Assembly (NCBI RefSeq): GCF_010692725.1
Contig: NZ_JAAFZB010000095.1
Location: 186,001 to 250,000, forward strand
DNA: 64,000 bases
Source of the DNA: Flavihumibacter soli
GTDB taxonomy: Bacteria > Bacteroidota > Bacteroidia > Sphingobacteriales > Sphingobacteriaceae
Direction of reading: 5' to 3'
Shown here: positions 35,638-44,829 of the stretch, in pieces
How the letters are laid out: the number at the start of each line of letters is the position of its first letter
Numbering within the stretch: position 1 is the first letter of the stretch
The notes under the pieces: generated by a model
Told to the model about the DNA's origin: nothing
What the model saw: the letters and a program-made list of their open reading frames with translations, nothing else
Database searches by the model: none
Translations under genes and position numbers: made by a program

Positions 35638-36693
35638 ATGGGTTTTACCTTATTAATTACAGTCATTGTCCTGGCCCTGATATTCGATTACATCAACGGC
35701 TTTCACGATGCAGCGAACTCGATAGCTACAGTCGTTTCTACCAAGGTGCTCACGCCATTCCAGGCGGTTATCTGGGCTGCTTTCTTCAACTTCCTGGCAT
35801 ACTGGATATTTCATCTAAACGTCGCTGATACCGTCGCGAAGACGGCCGACACCATGCATATTAATCTCGTGGTCATACTTGCCGGGGTTGTTGCAGCTAT
35901 TTGCTGGAACTTACTCACCTGGTGGTTTGGAATCCCCTCCAGTTCCTCGCACACCCTTATCGGGGGCTTTGCCGGTGCCGCGGTCGCTCACGGAGGATTG
36001 GATGTAGTGAATCTGGGCGTGATCGGCAAAGTAGCAGCATTTATTGTGATCGCTCCTATTGTCGGTATGATCATGGCATATGCCATCACGGTCCTCATCG
36101 TTAATATCTGCCGGTATGCAAATCCAAGCCGTGCTGAGTGGTGGTTCAAGAAGCTGCAGCTGGTGTCTTCTGCCCTGTTCAGCCTCGGCCATGGTGGTAA
36201 TGATGCCCAGAAAGTAATGGGGATCATCGCCGCAGCCGTAATCGTATACTTAAAAGATGCGAATCTGAGCGTTGATGATATTCCCGGATGGCTGCATGTA
36301 TCTTATACCGTTATTGAAGGGAAGGTGAAGATCAGTCATATTCCGGAATGGATACCAATTGCCTGCTATACTTCCATAGCAGCAGGTACCATGAGTGGTG
36401 GCTGGAAGATCGTGAAAACTATGGGATCCAAGATCACTAAAGTTACTCCGCTTGAAGGAGTTGCGGCAGAGACTGCAGGTGCCATCACCTTATTCATGAC
36501 CGAGCATTTCAAAATACCCGTTTCCACTACGCATACCATTACCGGTTCCATTATCGGTGTCGGTCTGGCAAAGCGGGTCTCCGCGGTGCGCTGGGGAGTA
36601 ACGGTAAGCCTTCTCTGGGCATGGATCCTGACCATTCCCGTATCGGCTACACTTGCCGCCTTACTATATGTGATATTTGACCTGTTCCTATAA
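35638..36693 (+). CDS. pit: PiT-family inorganic phosphate transporter
   Basis: A 351-residue low-affinity phosphate permease with about ten membrane helices. The duplicated PiT signature is seen as YINGFHDAANSIATVVST near the start and SLGHGGNDAQKVMGIIAAAV in the middle. PVSTTHTITGSIIGVG is the second half's conserved substrate region. It is the second gene of the DUF47-pit operon and ends in a strong bidirectional terminator. Divalent metal-phosphate symport is known for the family; the driving ion here is not shown. Confidence 0.95.
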   Translation: MGFTLLITVIVLALIFDYINGFHDAANSIATVVSTKVLTPFQAVIWAAFFNFLAYWIFHLNVADTVAKTADTMHINLVVILAGVVAAICWNLLTWWFGIPSSSSHTLIGGFAGAAVAHGGLDVVNLGVIGKVAAFIVIAPIVGMIMAYAITVLIVNICRYANPSRAEWWFKKLQLVSSALFSLGHGGNDAQKVMGIIAAAVIVYLKDANLSVDDIPGWLHVSYTVIEGKVKISHIPEWIPIACYTSIAAGTMSGGWKIVKTMGSKITKVTPLEGVAAETAGAITLFMTEHFKIPVSTTHTITGSIIGVGLAKRVSAVRWGVTVSLLWAWILTIPVSATLAALLYVIFDLFL

Positions 36694-36714
36694 TCTGGAA
36701 TAGTTCAGAATAAT

Positions 36715-36749
36715 AAAAAGCTCAAAACGTTAATCGTTTTGAGCTTTTT
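36715..36749 (+). terminator. Bidirectional intrinsic terminator between pit and the M1 peptidase
   Basis: AAAAAGCTCAAAACG pairs perfectly over 15 bp with CGTTTTGAGCTTTTT around a TTAAT loop. It serves both convergent genes and starts 22 bp after the pit stop codon. Confidence 0.92.
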
Positions 36750-36753
36750 ACTT

Positions 36754-38622
36754 TTACCGCCCAGGCAGCAACTCGTCTATGGAATGGTAAGCGACTGAAT
36801 GATAATTAGGCCTTGCATTTGAGTATATCTTCTTTGCCCATACCTTACCCGCAGGCGTTTTGATCATTTCTTTATATAAGGGCAAAAGGAATTTGCGTCT
36901 TCCTACTTCGGTCAGGAACTTCTCTATCTGCGGGTACGCCGGCTTATATTCTTTACGGATTGCAAGCATATACCAGGCCGCCTGTATCTCGGAGTTGCCC
37001 GATTGGGTAAATTCAAATTCCTTGTCGATCGCAGTCAGCTGCGGGGCGGAAATATCTTCCGGAAGATGGCGGATAAGATAAAGCAACTCATTGGTACTCC
37101 GGTTCACATTACTCAGGGTTGATACATCCCCTGACGTTTTAAATTTCTCCAGCAGCGCATCGATAGCCTGGAATTTACCAGATTCTATGTTTAGGGCATT
37201 AGCCGGCAAGCCCGGTTTATAGATCCAGTTTTTCAGATCCAGCTTCTGCTCCAGGCTCTTATCTCCCTTTATCAGATGCTCCTCCAGGTAAGCGATAAAC
37301 TCCTCGGTGGTCACCGACTGAAAAGCATGTGACTGGAAGTATTCTTTTAAGAAAGCATCCAGTTTTTCCCTTCCCACAGTTTCTTCTATCGAGCGGATAA
37401 AGGCAAAGCCCTTTTCATAAGCAATATCAGAAACTCCTTCATCGGGATCACGCCCGGTAAAATCAGCTTTTAGCCTTGTATCCGGGCTTGTGGGCCCGAG
37501 GTCCTCCAGTGTCGAATGCAGATCCTGCGAACCCAGAACTTCCTGCATAACGGCTTCATCCTTTCCATAAACAGCTTCCACTATCCGACGTTCAAAATAG
37601 ACGGTAAAGCCCTCATTAAGCCAGAAGTCATTCCATGTAGCATTGGTAACCAGGTTGCCGCTCCAGCTGTGAGCCAGCTCATGGGCAATCAGACTTACCA
37701 GCGAACGGTCGCCGGCTATTACGGTTGGCGTAGCAAACGTTAGCATCGGGTTTTCCATACCCCCGAACGGAAAGCTCGGCGGCAATACCAGTACATCATA
37801 TCTCCCCCATTTATACGGCCCGTAAAGATTTTCAGCAGCAGTGATCATCTTACCCATATCCGCAAATTCATAAGCTGCCTTTTGGAGAGTAACCGGCTCG
37901 GCGTAAACACCGCTGCGCTGGTCAATGGCTTTAAATGCAACATCCCCAACGGCAAGGGCCATCAGGTAAGACGGAATAGGATGCGGCTGCCGGAACCGAT
38001 ATTTTCCCTCAGCATTCTTTTCCTGCGGGTTCTCAGCACCCATCACCGCCATTAGCTCTTTCGGAACCGAGACCGTGGCATTATAGGTGAAGCGGATTCC
38101 CGGACTATCCTGGCAGGGTATCCATGTACGGGCCAGGATGGCCTGCGACTGTGTAAAAAGGAACGGCTGCTTTTTACCTGCAGTCTGCTGCGGGTTTAGC
38201 CATTGTAAGGCAGCGGCATCCTTAGAAGTGCGGTAATATATGGTTACCCGTTCTGTATTGGACTCTATTCTCACCTTCAGTGCTTTGCCCAGGTACTGTA
38301 CCGAATCACCGAGGCTAAAGCTTGTTTCTTTCTCGTCATCACCCAGGCTAACCTTCTCAATAAGTAATTGCCGGGTATCAAAGACGATCTCTTCAGCCTT
38401 CGCAATATTTTCGATCTGCCAAGATGCCTTTCCGCTAATTACCTGAGACTTGAAGTCGACATTAATATCCAGATCGAGATGCTTTACGACAGCATTCTGT
38501 GGCTGCGAGAAAGAATGAGTGTCTGAAGAACTGACTTTCGTTCCCATAGAATCCGATCCTGTTTTAGTTTGCTGGCAAGCCAGTGATAAGATCACCGGCA
38601 GGATAAAAAAAAACTTCTTCAT
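36754..38622 (-). CDS. M1-family metalloaminopeptidase lipoprotein
   Basis: A 622-residue exported zinc aminopeptidase resembling leukotriene A4 hydrolase and cold-active aminopeptidases. The lipobox LSLAC near residue 17 predicts a lipoprotein. The substrate-binding GGMENPMLTF precedes the zinc site H314, E315, H318 in VAHELAHSWSGN-like IAHELAHSW, with the third ligand E337 in LNEGFTVYFE. A C-terminal helical domain with the LTA4H-type ending follows. The ATG at 38622 is used because the upstream reading adds residues that spoil the signal peptide. It is a single-gene unit. Confidence 0.93.
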   Translation of the reverse strand: MKKFFFILPVILSLACQQTKTGSDSMGTKVSSSDTHSFSQPQNAVVKHLDLDINVDFKSQVISGKASWQIENIAKAEEIVFDTRQLLIEKVSLGDDEKETSFSLGDSVQYLGKALKVRIESNTERVTIYYRTSKDAAALQWLNPQQTAGKKQPFLFTQSQAILARTWIPCQDSPGIRFTYNATVSVPKELMAVMGAENPQEKNAEGKYRFRQPHPIPSYLMALAVGDVAFKAIDQRSGVYAEPVTLQKAAYEFADMGKMITAAENLYGPYKWGRYDVLVLPPSFPFGGMENPMLTFATPTVIAGDRSLVSLIAHELAHSWSGNLVTNATWNDFWLNEGFTVYFERRIVEAVYGKDEAVMQEVLGSQDLHSTLEDLGPTSPDTRLKADFTGRDPDEGVSDIAYEKGFAFIRSIEETVGREKLDAFLKEYFQSHAFQSVTTEEFIAYLEEHLIKGDKSLEQKLDLKNWIYKPGLPANALNIESGKFQAIDALLEKFKTSGDVSTLSNVNRSTNELLYLIRHLPEDISAPQLTAIDKEFEFTQSGNSEIQAAWYMLAIRKEYKPAYPQIEKFLTEVGRRKFLLPLYKEMIKTPAGKVWAKKIYSNARPNYHSVAYHSIDELLPGR

Positions 38623-38689
38623 GAAAATTTGTAAAAAATAGCGGTGACATGAATCACATGCCACCGCAAACCGTTAAAATATCTTTCGA

Positions 38690-39676
38690 TTAAAAAATGA
38701 TATCCACGCTAACCGCTGATAGCGTACCGTCCATAGCGGGTTTCCACGCAGGACCCGACCTGATGATCTGAAGGGCGAGAGAATCTGCAGCTGCAGACAA
38801 GCTCTTTTCAATCTTCAGGTCATTTATCTTTCCTTCCCTGTCCAACTTGACACCAACAATAACAACACCTTTTTCTTTAAGTTTTGCTGAAGCTTTGGCA
38901 ACGCTCTCGTGGAGATACTTGCGATAAACTTCCCATCCATCCGCGGGTGTGGCCGGGTAGTCTGCCGTTGGCGAAAGACGGCTTACGATGACTTCACTAA
39001 GCTTAGGATCGATTGCTTGTTTAGCTGCAATCGTCTTAGCGGTCCGGCTTGCAGCATTCGCTGCTGCAACTGCTTCGGCATGCTCCTCCTGCATAGCAGT
39101 TGCAGATGCAACGTCATTTGAAGACACAACTGCCTCTTTCGCTGTAAATACATTGGCAGCAGCATTATCGTCAATACGGGCCGTCGCTTTACTTTTAAAA
39201 GAAGGGCGAGCGACAGACCGGGCTGCATTGATAGCTGCTGATTTAGCTTCCTTGGCCTCGGCTGCCTGATTAGCCACTAACGTCTGGTCCTTAGCAAACG
39301 TATCCACCGGAGCCAGGTTCACTTCAACCTGTTTATGTGTAGCCGCAATTTGCTTGTCAGGAAGCTGGCTGTTCATCCAGAACAAGACGCCGGCACTGAT
39401 AAACATCACCGCCGCAGCTGCCGCAACACTTAAACGCTGCCAGCTCAGGTCAAATACTTTTTTGTTTTCCTGCTGATGTGCTATCCGCTCGTGTAGCTGA
39501 CGCTGCAGCATGCTCAGGCCATGACTTGAAGCAGCGGAATGCGCATATCCTTCCAGTGCATCGGCAAGAAAAGGATCGTCCAATGCCTTTTTCTCCAGCT
39601 CGTGCATCAGCTTCTTATCCAGAGTACCCTCAAGATATTGCTGGATCGTTAAATTATCTGGCCAGTTATTCTTCAC
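38690..39676 (-). CDS. Membrane anti-sigma-like protein with TonB-type C-terminal domain
   Basis: A 328-residue protein directly after an ECF sigma factor gene and overlapping it by 11 bp, with a GTG start. Residues 1-82 are a small helical cytoplasmic part (TIQQYLEGTLDKKLMHELEKKALDDPFLADALEGY) typical of anti-sigma N-termini in this phylum. One TM helix lies at about 84-103, then an Ala-rich linker. The last ~90 residues (AKLKEKGVVIVGVKLDREGKINDLKIEKSL, then SGPAWKPAMDG) resemble a TonB C-terminal domain. It probably holds the sigma factor until a periplasmic signal arrives; this is inferred. Confidence 0.8.
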   Translation of the reverse strand: MKNNWPDNLTIQQYLEGTLDKKLMHELEKKALDDPFLADALEGYAHSAASSHGLSMLQRQLHERIAHQQENKKVFDLSWQRLSVAAAAAVMFISAGVLFWMNSQLPDKQIAATHKQVEVNLAPVDTFAKDQTLVANQAAEAKEAKSAAINAARSVARPSFKSKATARIDDNAAANVFTAKEAVVSSNDVASATAMQEEHAEAVAAANAASRTAKTIAAKQAIDPKLSEVIVSRLSPTADYPATPADGWEVYRKYLHESVAKASAKLKEKGVVIVGVKLDREGKINDLKIEKSLSAAADSLALQIIRSGPAWKPAMDGTLSAVSVDIIF

Positions 39677-40292
39677 TGTTCTTCTCTATGCAAATTTTAA
39701 GGTTCCGCTTTCCATTCTGAATATAGCTTTTAACCTTATTCAAATCATAACCTGTAATATCGGCAACTTCTTTATAACATTTCTGTTCCAGGTAAAACAG
39801 GCTGATGGTGTCTTTTTGTTCCGGAGGAAGTTTTTCCATACACTGCTCCATCACCGTCAGCTTACGCTCACGTGTATCATCAATATTCAGATGCATAAAA
39901 GCATCCTTTTCCATAAAGTTATCTTCAACCGGCACAAATTCGTGTCTTGCCGATGACCGAAGCTCCATCAGGCAGTAGTTGCGGGCTAGTGTATACAGCC
40001 AGCTCTTAAAATTACTGACCTCATGAACCCGGAGCTTGCTGATCAGCTGCTCGAAGATCTGCATCACCGCATCCTTGCTCTGTTCCTCATCCTTCAGGTA
40101 TTTTAAACATACACCGTATACGAGGTGCATATACCGGCCGTATAATTCCCCCAGCACCTGCAGGCTCCCTGCTTTCCGGTACTCGGTGATGAGCACCTGG
40201 TCGGTGCCTTCATTCTTACCCGGTGTATTGCTTATAAATTTCAATTCAGAATCAGAGATAGTCCTGTCAAGTATAAATATTTTCAGCGGCAT
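39666..40292 (-). CDS. ECF-type RNA polymerase sigma-70 factor
   Basis: A 208-residue extracytoplasmic-function sigma factor. Region 2 is YMHLVYGVCLKYLKDEEQSKDAVMQIFEQL, with SWLYTLARNYCL, and region 4 is LPPEQKDTISLFYLEQKCYKEVADITGYDLNKVKSYIQNGKRNLK. About 30 N-terminal residues precede the usual ECF start, so a downstream GTG may be the true start. It is coexpressed with the overlapping anti-sigma gene and is divergent from the VWA gene, 46 bp away, which is a likely target promoter. Confidence 0.92.
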   Translation of the reverse strand: MPLKIFILDRTISDSELKFISNTPGKNEGTDQVLITEYRKAGSLQVLGELYGRYMHLVYGVCLKYLKDEEQSKDAVMQIFEQLISKLRVHEVSNFKSWLYTLARNYCLMELRSSARHEFVPVEDNFMEKDAFMHLNIDDTRERKLTVMEQCMEKLPPEQKDTISLFYLEQKCYKEVADITGYDLNKVKSYIQNGKRNLKICIEKNSEE

Positions 40293-40338
40293 TTATGGAA
40301 TGGCCGCCTGGCCGCCATCTCTAATAAAAAAGCAATCC

Positions 40339-42240
40339 ATGAAACCACTAACAAAACTTCTCGCCTTTCTTCTGATTATTGTGGCTTCTGCATTCAGCGG
40401 TGCCGAAGGAATCACGGTATCAGGAACCGTCACAGAGTCCGTCAGTAAAAAGCCCTTAACGGGAGTTTCAGTTAGTTTTAAAGGGTCCGGCACCAGCGTG
40501 CTTACCGATCTGAAGGGACGGTATGAAATAAAATCCGTAGCAGGCCAGCAAGTGCTGATATTTCGTTGCAAAGGATATACAACGAAGGAGATCAGGATCA
40601 GCCGGTCGGGTGTCGTAAATATTGCCTTAGACGTTGAAACGAATGTGCGCGAAACTGTAAAGAGAAGACTTATCGAGCTCGAACAGTCAGCAAAGATGGC
40701 AGTTATGAACGAAGTGACGCTTGCGGTTCCTATGTCCGGCGGTCATTACCAATATATTAGCGACGAACAGGCCCACAATACAGAATCCTATAATGCCATC
40801 AATGAGAACCGGTTTTTAACAGCGCGTCAGAATCCGCTATCGACCTTCGGGATCGATGTAGACGCGGCATCTTACAGCAACATCCGGCGGTTTGTTAATA
40901 ATGGCCAGCTGCCGCCGGTTGATGCAGTCCGCATTGAAGAGATGATCAATTACTTTGATTATGATTATCCCCAACCGCAAAACAACGACCCGGTTGCAGT
41001 CAATACAGAGATCTCTGCCGCCCCGTGGAATGAGCAGCACCGTTTGGTAAAGATCGGCTTACAGGGCAGGACCATGCCGACAGACAATCTGCCGGCATCC
41101 AATCTTGTCTTCCTGATCGATGTCTCCGGTTCTATGGATATGCCCAATAAACTGCCGCTTGTGAAATCGTCAATGAAACTATTGGTCGACCAGCTAAGGG
41201 CCAAGGACCGTGTCGCTATCGTGGTATACGCCAGTGCAACCGGCCTGGTACTACAATCCACCTCCGGCGAAAAAAAACAGGTTATAAAGGATTCCATTAA
41301 TAAACTCGAGGCGGGGGGCTCCACTGCGGGCGGAGCCGGCATTACACTGGCTTATAAGGTTGCTGCTGACAACTTTATTAAAGGCGGAAACAATCGCGTT
41401 ATTCTGGCCACTGACGGTGACTTCAACGTCGGCGTCAGCAGCGATGCAGAGATGCAGCGCCTGATCGAACAAAAACGGGAGTCAGGAATCTCCCTGACCG
41501 TATTGGGCTACGGAATGGGGAACTATAAGGACAGTAAAATGGAAACCCTGGCCGATAAGGGTAATGGTAACTATGCCTATATTGATAATATCAGCGAGGC
41601 AAAGAAAACCCTGGTTAATGAGTTCGGCGGCACACTGTTTACCATTGCCAGTGACGTGAAGCTGCAGGTGGAGTTCAACCCCGCCAAAGTACAGGCCTAC
41701 CGGTTGATAGGCTATGAGAACCGGCTGCTTAACAAGGAAGATTTCAATAACGATAAGAAAGACGCCGGCGACCTTGGCTCAGGCCATAAGGTAACGGCTT
41801 TATACGAAGTGATCCCTGTGGGTGTGAAAAGCACTTTCATTGAAAAGGTCGACGACCTGAAGTACCAACTAACGCCGGATCTTAAGTCCGGCGATCAAGG
41901 GCATCTTAAGTCCGGCGATTCAGGAGAATTGTTAACAATTAAGCTTCGGTATAAAAGACCCGGCGAAACTGCCAGCAAACTAATGGAACAGGCCGTACCC
42001 GATCGCAATGTCAGCTGGACCCGCAGCAGTGATAACTTTCGTTTCACGGCTGCAGTGGCAGGGTATGGAATGATGCTGAGGAATTCAGAGTTTCGGCAGA
42101 AAACAAGTTACCCGAATATAATTGAATGGGCAGAAAATGCACTGGGTAAGGACAAAGAGGGTTATCGAGCCGAATTCGTCAGAATGGTAAAAGCAAGTGA
42201 ATTAATGGCAAAGGATTTGCTATCTGTCAATGATAAATAG
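40339..42240 (+). CDS. YfbK-like von Willebrand factor A protein with carboxypeptidase-regulatory domain
   Basis: A 633-residue exported protein. After a signal peptide (MKPLTKLLAFLLIIVASAF), a CarboxypepD_reg-like beta-sandwich (TVSGTVTESVSKKPLTGVSV) leads to the YfbK-type segment NPLSTFGIDVDAASYSNIRRF. The VWA domain has the metal site FLIDVSGSM, then GSTAGGAG and ATDGDFNVG. The C-terminal domain is DUF3520-like (KAQAYRLIGYENRLLNKEDF region). A 24-bp tandem duplication gives LKSGDQGH and LKSGDSGE near residue 515. It is divergent from the ECF sigma pair. The binding partner is unknown. Confidence 0.9.
   Translation: MKPLTKLLAFLLIIVASAFSGAEGITVSGTVTESVSKKPLTGVSVSFKGSGTSVLTDLKGRYEIKSVAGQQVLIFRCKGYTTKEIRISRSGVVNIALDVETNVRETVKRRLIELEQSAKMAVMNEVTLAVPMSGGHYQYISDEQAHNTESYNAINENRFLTARQNPLSTFGIDVDAASYSNIRRFVNNGQLPPVDAVRIEEMINYFDYDYPQPQNNDPVAVNTEISAAPWNEQHRLVKIGLQGRTMPTDNLPASNLVFLIDVSGSMDMPNKLPLVKSSMKLLVDQLRAKDRVAIVVYASATGLVLQSTSGEKKQVIKDSINKLEAGGSTAGGAGITLAYKVAADNFIKGGNNRVILATDGDFNVGVSSDAEMQRLIEQKRESGISLTVLGYGMGNYKDSKMETLADKGNGNYAYIDNISEAKKTLVNEFGGTLFTIASDVKLQVEFNPAKVQAYRLIGYENRLLNKEDFNNDKKDAGDLGSGHKVTALYEVIPVGVKSTFIEKVDDLKYQLTPDLKSGDQGHLKSGDSGELLTIKLRYKRPGETASKLMEQAVPDRNVSWTRSSDNFRFTAAVAGYGMMLRNSEFRQKTSYPNIIEWAENALGKDKEGYRAEFVRMVKASELMAKDLLSVNDK
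41879..41919 (+). repeat. 24-bp-period duplication inside the VWA gene
   Basis: The 17-base ATCTTAAGTCCGGCGAT occurs at 41879-41895 and again at 41903-41919, exactly 24 bp apart, so the reading frame is kept and an eight-residue unit is doubled. Confidence 0.85.
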
Positions 42241-42261
42241 TTATCCCCTAATAATCATTTC

Positions 42262-43020
42262 ATGCTCAGATTCCCTTTCGTAAAGCCGGCGTTCAAGATC
42301 GGCGTAGCTACTATATTAACCTTTTCATTCGCTTCCTGCGATGCTTTAAATCAGGCCACGGAAATCCTAAGTCAAACGGCTAACCCAACTTCGGCGGAGA
42401 TCAATATGGGATTGAAGCAGGCACTCGAATTCGGTACCAGTGCCAGCGCCGAGCGGCTTTCATTAAAAGACGGCTATTTCGGAAACGTCGCCATTAAGAT
42501 CCTCTTTCCGGAAGAGGCCCAAAAAGTGGAAAGAACGTTAAGAACCCTGGGATTAAACTCACTGGCTGATAACGTGATCCTGACGATCAATCGTGCAGCC
42601 GAGGATGCTGCTAAAGAGGCTAAGCCGATCTTTATCTCAGCAGTAAAACAGATGACCATAGCGGACGCCACAAACATATTGCTGGGGCGCGATAAAGATG
42701 CCGCTACACAATACTTCAAGCGTGTAACCAGCGCGCAATTACATGACAAGTTCAAACCTATTATACAAAGCAGCCTGTCTAAGGTGGGCGCCACCCGTTA
42801 CTGGTCCGATGTAATGAACCGCTACAACCAGATCCCGCTGGTGACTAAAGTAAATCCTGACCTGCAGGAGTATGTTACACAGAAAGCCATGGAAGGCTTG
42901 TTCGTGGAAATTGCCAAAGAAGAATTAAAGATCAGGGATAATGTTTCCGCACGCGGGACCGATCTACTTCAGAAGGTATTCGGTTATGCTGACAGGAACA
43001 GAGGGTTAGGAAGTCTGTAA
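42262..43020 (+). CDS. DUF4197 family lipoprotein
   Basis: A 252-residue exported protein of the DUF4197 family, helical and of unknown function. A signal peptide ends in the lipobox FSFASC, with the Cys near residue 26. Family segments follow: INMGLKQALEFGTSASAERLSLKDGYFGN, IKILFPEEAQKVERTLRTLG, and ITIADATNIL-like MTIADATNILLGRDKDAATQYFK. The gene starts 21 bp after the VWA gene in the same direction, so it may share that gene's ECF-controlled transcript. Confidence 0.85.
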   Translation: MLRFPFVKPAFKIGVATILTFSFASCDALNQATEILSQTANPTSAEINMGLKQALEFGTSASAERLSLKDGYFGNVAIKILFPEEAQKVERTLRTLGLNSLADNVILTINRAAEDAAKEAKPIFISAVKQMTIADATNILLGRDKDAATQYFKRVTSAQLHDKFKPIIQSSLSKVGATRYWSDVMNRYNQIPLVTKVNPDLQEYVTQKAMEGLFVEIAKEELKIRDNVSARGTDLLQKVFGYADRNRGLGSL

Positions 43021-43057
43021 GCAGGGATGTTAATTTAGCGATAGGGATAGTCGTTCC

Positions 43058-43309
43058 TCAATAAATATCTCTTCTGTGTCCAAGGGCAATGACATCGATT
43101 AAAAGTATTTCATCGTTGACTTCATAAATTATACGATAATCAGCTACACGGATACGGAATGCATCACGGCCCTTTAGTTTTTTATAGCCCTGAGGGCGCG
43201 GAACGTCTGCCAAACTATAGATGGCAGCCTTTATTTTGGAATAGTAAGGCTCGTTTATTTCCTCCAGAACTTTTATAGCCTTTTTCCTGATGACAACTTT
43301 GTAAGTCAT
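43058..43309 (-). CDS. RelE/ParE-family toxin
   Basis: An 83-residue toxin of the RelE/ParE superfamily, small basic proteins that cleave ribosome-bound mRNA or poison gyrase. It has YKVVIRKKAIKVLEEINEPY, the RPQGYKKLKGRDAFRIRVADYRIIYEV core and the terminal VIALGHRRDIY. This YKKLKG...RIRVGDYRIIYE pattern is RelE-like. Its ATG overlaps the antitoxin stop by one base (TGATG), the standard translational coupling of type II modules. A TTG one codon upstream is less likely. Whether it is active cannot be told. Confidence 0.88.
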   Translation of the reverse strand: MTYKVVIRKKAIKVLEEINEPYYSKIKAAIYSLADVPRPQGYKKLKGRDAFRIRVADYRIIYEVNDEILLIDVIALGHRRDIY

Positions 43310-43521
43310 CAATGTTTATTCTTTCTAAAAGACTCAATCAAGCGGAAGGCCTCGTCAATCGGAACAGAAGGTTCGTCAGCAATCTTAGCTTCGTCATAAA
43401 GTCTGATGTCATCCAGCTGTTCAAGTTCTTCCATAATCTGATGGAACTCATTTATAGGAAGCACTACTGATATTTTCTTACCTGTATGATCAGTAATGTA
43501 TTGGGGATATATTGTTAACAT
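43309..43521 (-). CDS. Antitoxin of the RelE/ParE pair
   Basis: A 70-residue small protein encoded just before the toxin and overlapping it. The N-terminal MLTIYPQYITDHTGKKISVVLPINEFHQIMEELEQ resembles the Phd/YefM-type DNA-binding start, and the acidic C-terminal part (DDIRLYDEAKIADEPSVPIDEAF) would wrap the toxin. Antitoxins of this type also repress their own promoter, presumably in the ~80 bp upstream. Family identity is less certain than for the toxin. Confidence 0.8.
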   Translation of the reverse strand: MLTIYPQYITDHTGKKISVVLPINEFHQIMEELEQLDDIRLYDEAKIADEPSVPIDEAFRLIESFRKNKH

Positions 43522-43600
43522 TCTATGTTATTTTAATGCCTATGATAAAAATACGAAATATCCTTAATCGTTTATTCTAGAATGAATAAGCCATGGCTTA

Positions 43601-44029
43601 TCACCAATACGCATCCTGCAAAATCTTCCACATGCCGCCTTCCTGAATCAGCACAAGCGTGAAACTCACTTTATGTTGCTTACCGTCTTTCGCCGTGATC
43701 AACGAAACACCTCTCTGCCATATAGCTGCCCCTATTTTTTCAGTTTTTTCATTAGACAATTTCCAAGTGCCCCCTAAGGCGCAAATGTCCTTCCAGTATT
43801 TGAGCATCGCCTCACGGCCACTTATCTCTACGCCTCTTCCAACCACTTTTCCCTGATCAGCATAGAAAACCGAGATCTTCTGAAAATCACCCGTGTTATA
43901 GCCGGTTTCCATCCCGCGTAATACGGAGTCTGCAGTGGCTGAAGCGGGATCAGGTGAGGGTTGCTGGGCATGGGCATGGGCAACGGTGAACAGGAACAGG
44001 ATTGTAAGGAGCAAGACAAGATTTTTCAT
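43601..44029 (-). CDS. Exported SnoaL/DUF4440-like (NTF2 fold) protein
   Basis: A 142-residue secreted protein of the NTF2-like superfamily. A signal peptide (MKNLVLLLTILFLFTVAHAHA) precedes a single domain with ADSVLRGMETGYNTGDFQKISVFYADQGKVVGRGVEISGREAMLKYWKDI and the terminal GGMWKILQDAYW, as in DUF4440/YybH proteins. The ATG at 44029 gives the best signal peptide. NTF2-like proteins may be enzymes or ligand binders; no function can be assigned. Confidence 0.82.
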   Translation of the reverse strand: MKNLVLLLTILFLFTVAHAHAQQPSPDPASATADSVLRGMETGYNTGDFQKISVFYADQGKVVGRGVEISGREAMLKYWKDICALGGTWKLSNEKTEKIGAAIWQRGVSLITAKDGKQHKVSFTLVLIQEGGMWKILQDAYW

Positions 44030-44217
44030 GATGAAGCGCATTTTTCCCATGAATATAATCAATCATCATTAATCCGCGATACAGCCCTCATAAGAACCGC
44101 CTGTTGCATGCCGATTTATTAGTTGGACAGCTGCAGGCTGCAATCTGGCCGCTTTCCACAGTTCAAACTAAAGTCTGCCAACCCTGTTATCCTGAAAACA
44201 ATTTCTTAAGATCAATC

Positions 44218-44673
44218 ATGGAAGACTCAAATAAAAAGTTAATAGATGACCTAAACCATCTGGTAACTATTTGTAATGATGGTAGGTATGGTTACGAAAC
44301 CGCAGCAGAGGATGCAGATTCCGCGGCTTTACGGGCTATGTTTACTGAATATAGTGCAGAAAGGGCGGAGTTTGTAAGGCAGTTAAAAGAAGAGATCAGG
44401 AGATCGGGGGTCAAGCCGGATGACGGCGGTGGTCCTTTAGGAGCCATCCACCGGGCCTGGATCGATCTGAAGTCGGCACTGGCGTCCAAGGACAACAAAG
44501 CCGTTCTTGGAGCCTGTATCACCGGGGAAAAAGCGGCGGTTAATGCGTATAGCTCGGTCCTGAAAAACAATGACCTCCCGCAGGACGTGAGGGCCATGCT
44601 GAACCAGCAGCGCAGGAGCATTGAAGAAACCTTGAATAAAGTGGAAGGCCTGCACAACACGATCGAATCGTGA
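44218..44673 (+). CDS. PA2169-family four-helix-bundle protein (DUF2383)
   Basis: A 151-residue soluble helical protein of the DUF2383/PA2169 family, distantly ferritin-like. Conserved parts are DDLNHLVTICNDGRYGYETAAEDA, AEFVRQLKEEIRRSGVKPDDGGGPLGAIHRAWIDLKSALA, and ILGACITGEKAAVNAYSSVLKN-like VLGACITGEKAAVNAY. Members are induced by stress in several bacteria, but their task is unknown. The ATG at 44218 fits the family start. A terminator follows 23 bp after the stop. Confidence 0.88.
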   Translation: MEDSNKKLIDDLNHLVTICNDGRYGYETAAEDADSAALRAMFTEYSAERAEFVRQLKEEIRRSGVKPDDGGGPLGAIHRAWIDLKSALASKDNKAVLGACITGEKAAVNAYSSVLKNNDLPQDVRAMLNQQRRSIEETLNKVEGLHNTIES

Positions 44674-44693
44674 TTAATACAGGTCAAATTTTC

Positions 44694-44727
44694 AACCGTT
44701 CCGGCTTCGCCCGGGACGGTTTTTTTG
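44694..44727 (+). terminator. Intrinsic terminator after the PA2169-family gene
   Basis: A GC-rich stem, CCGTTCC with GGGACGG extended by GGC/GCC around TTC (one wobble, one bulge), is followed by eight T. Confidence 0.85.
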
Positions 44728-44829
44728 TTTAAATACAAGGCCTTAGTGTACGCAACTGCCTGAAGACCTTATCACTAAGGCGTACCAACCGGTGAAAAAT
44801 CGCTCGTAAGCTCATTAAATCGAACATAG

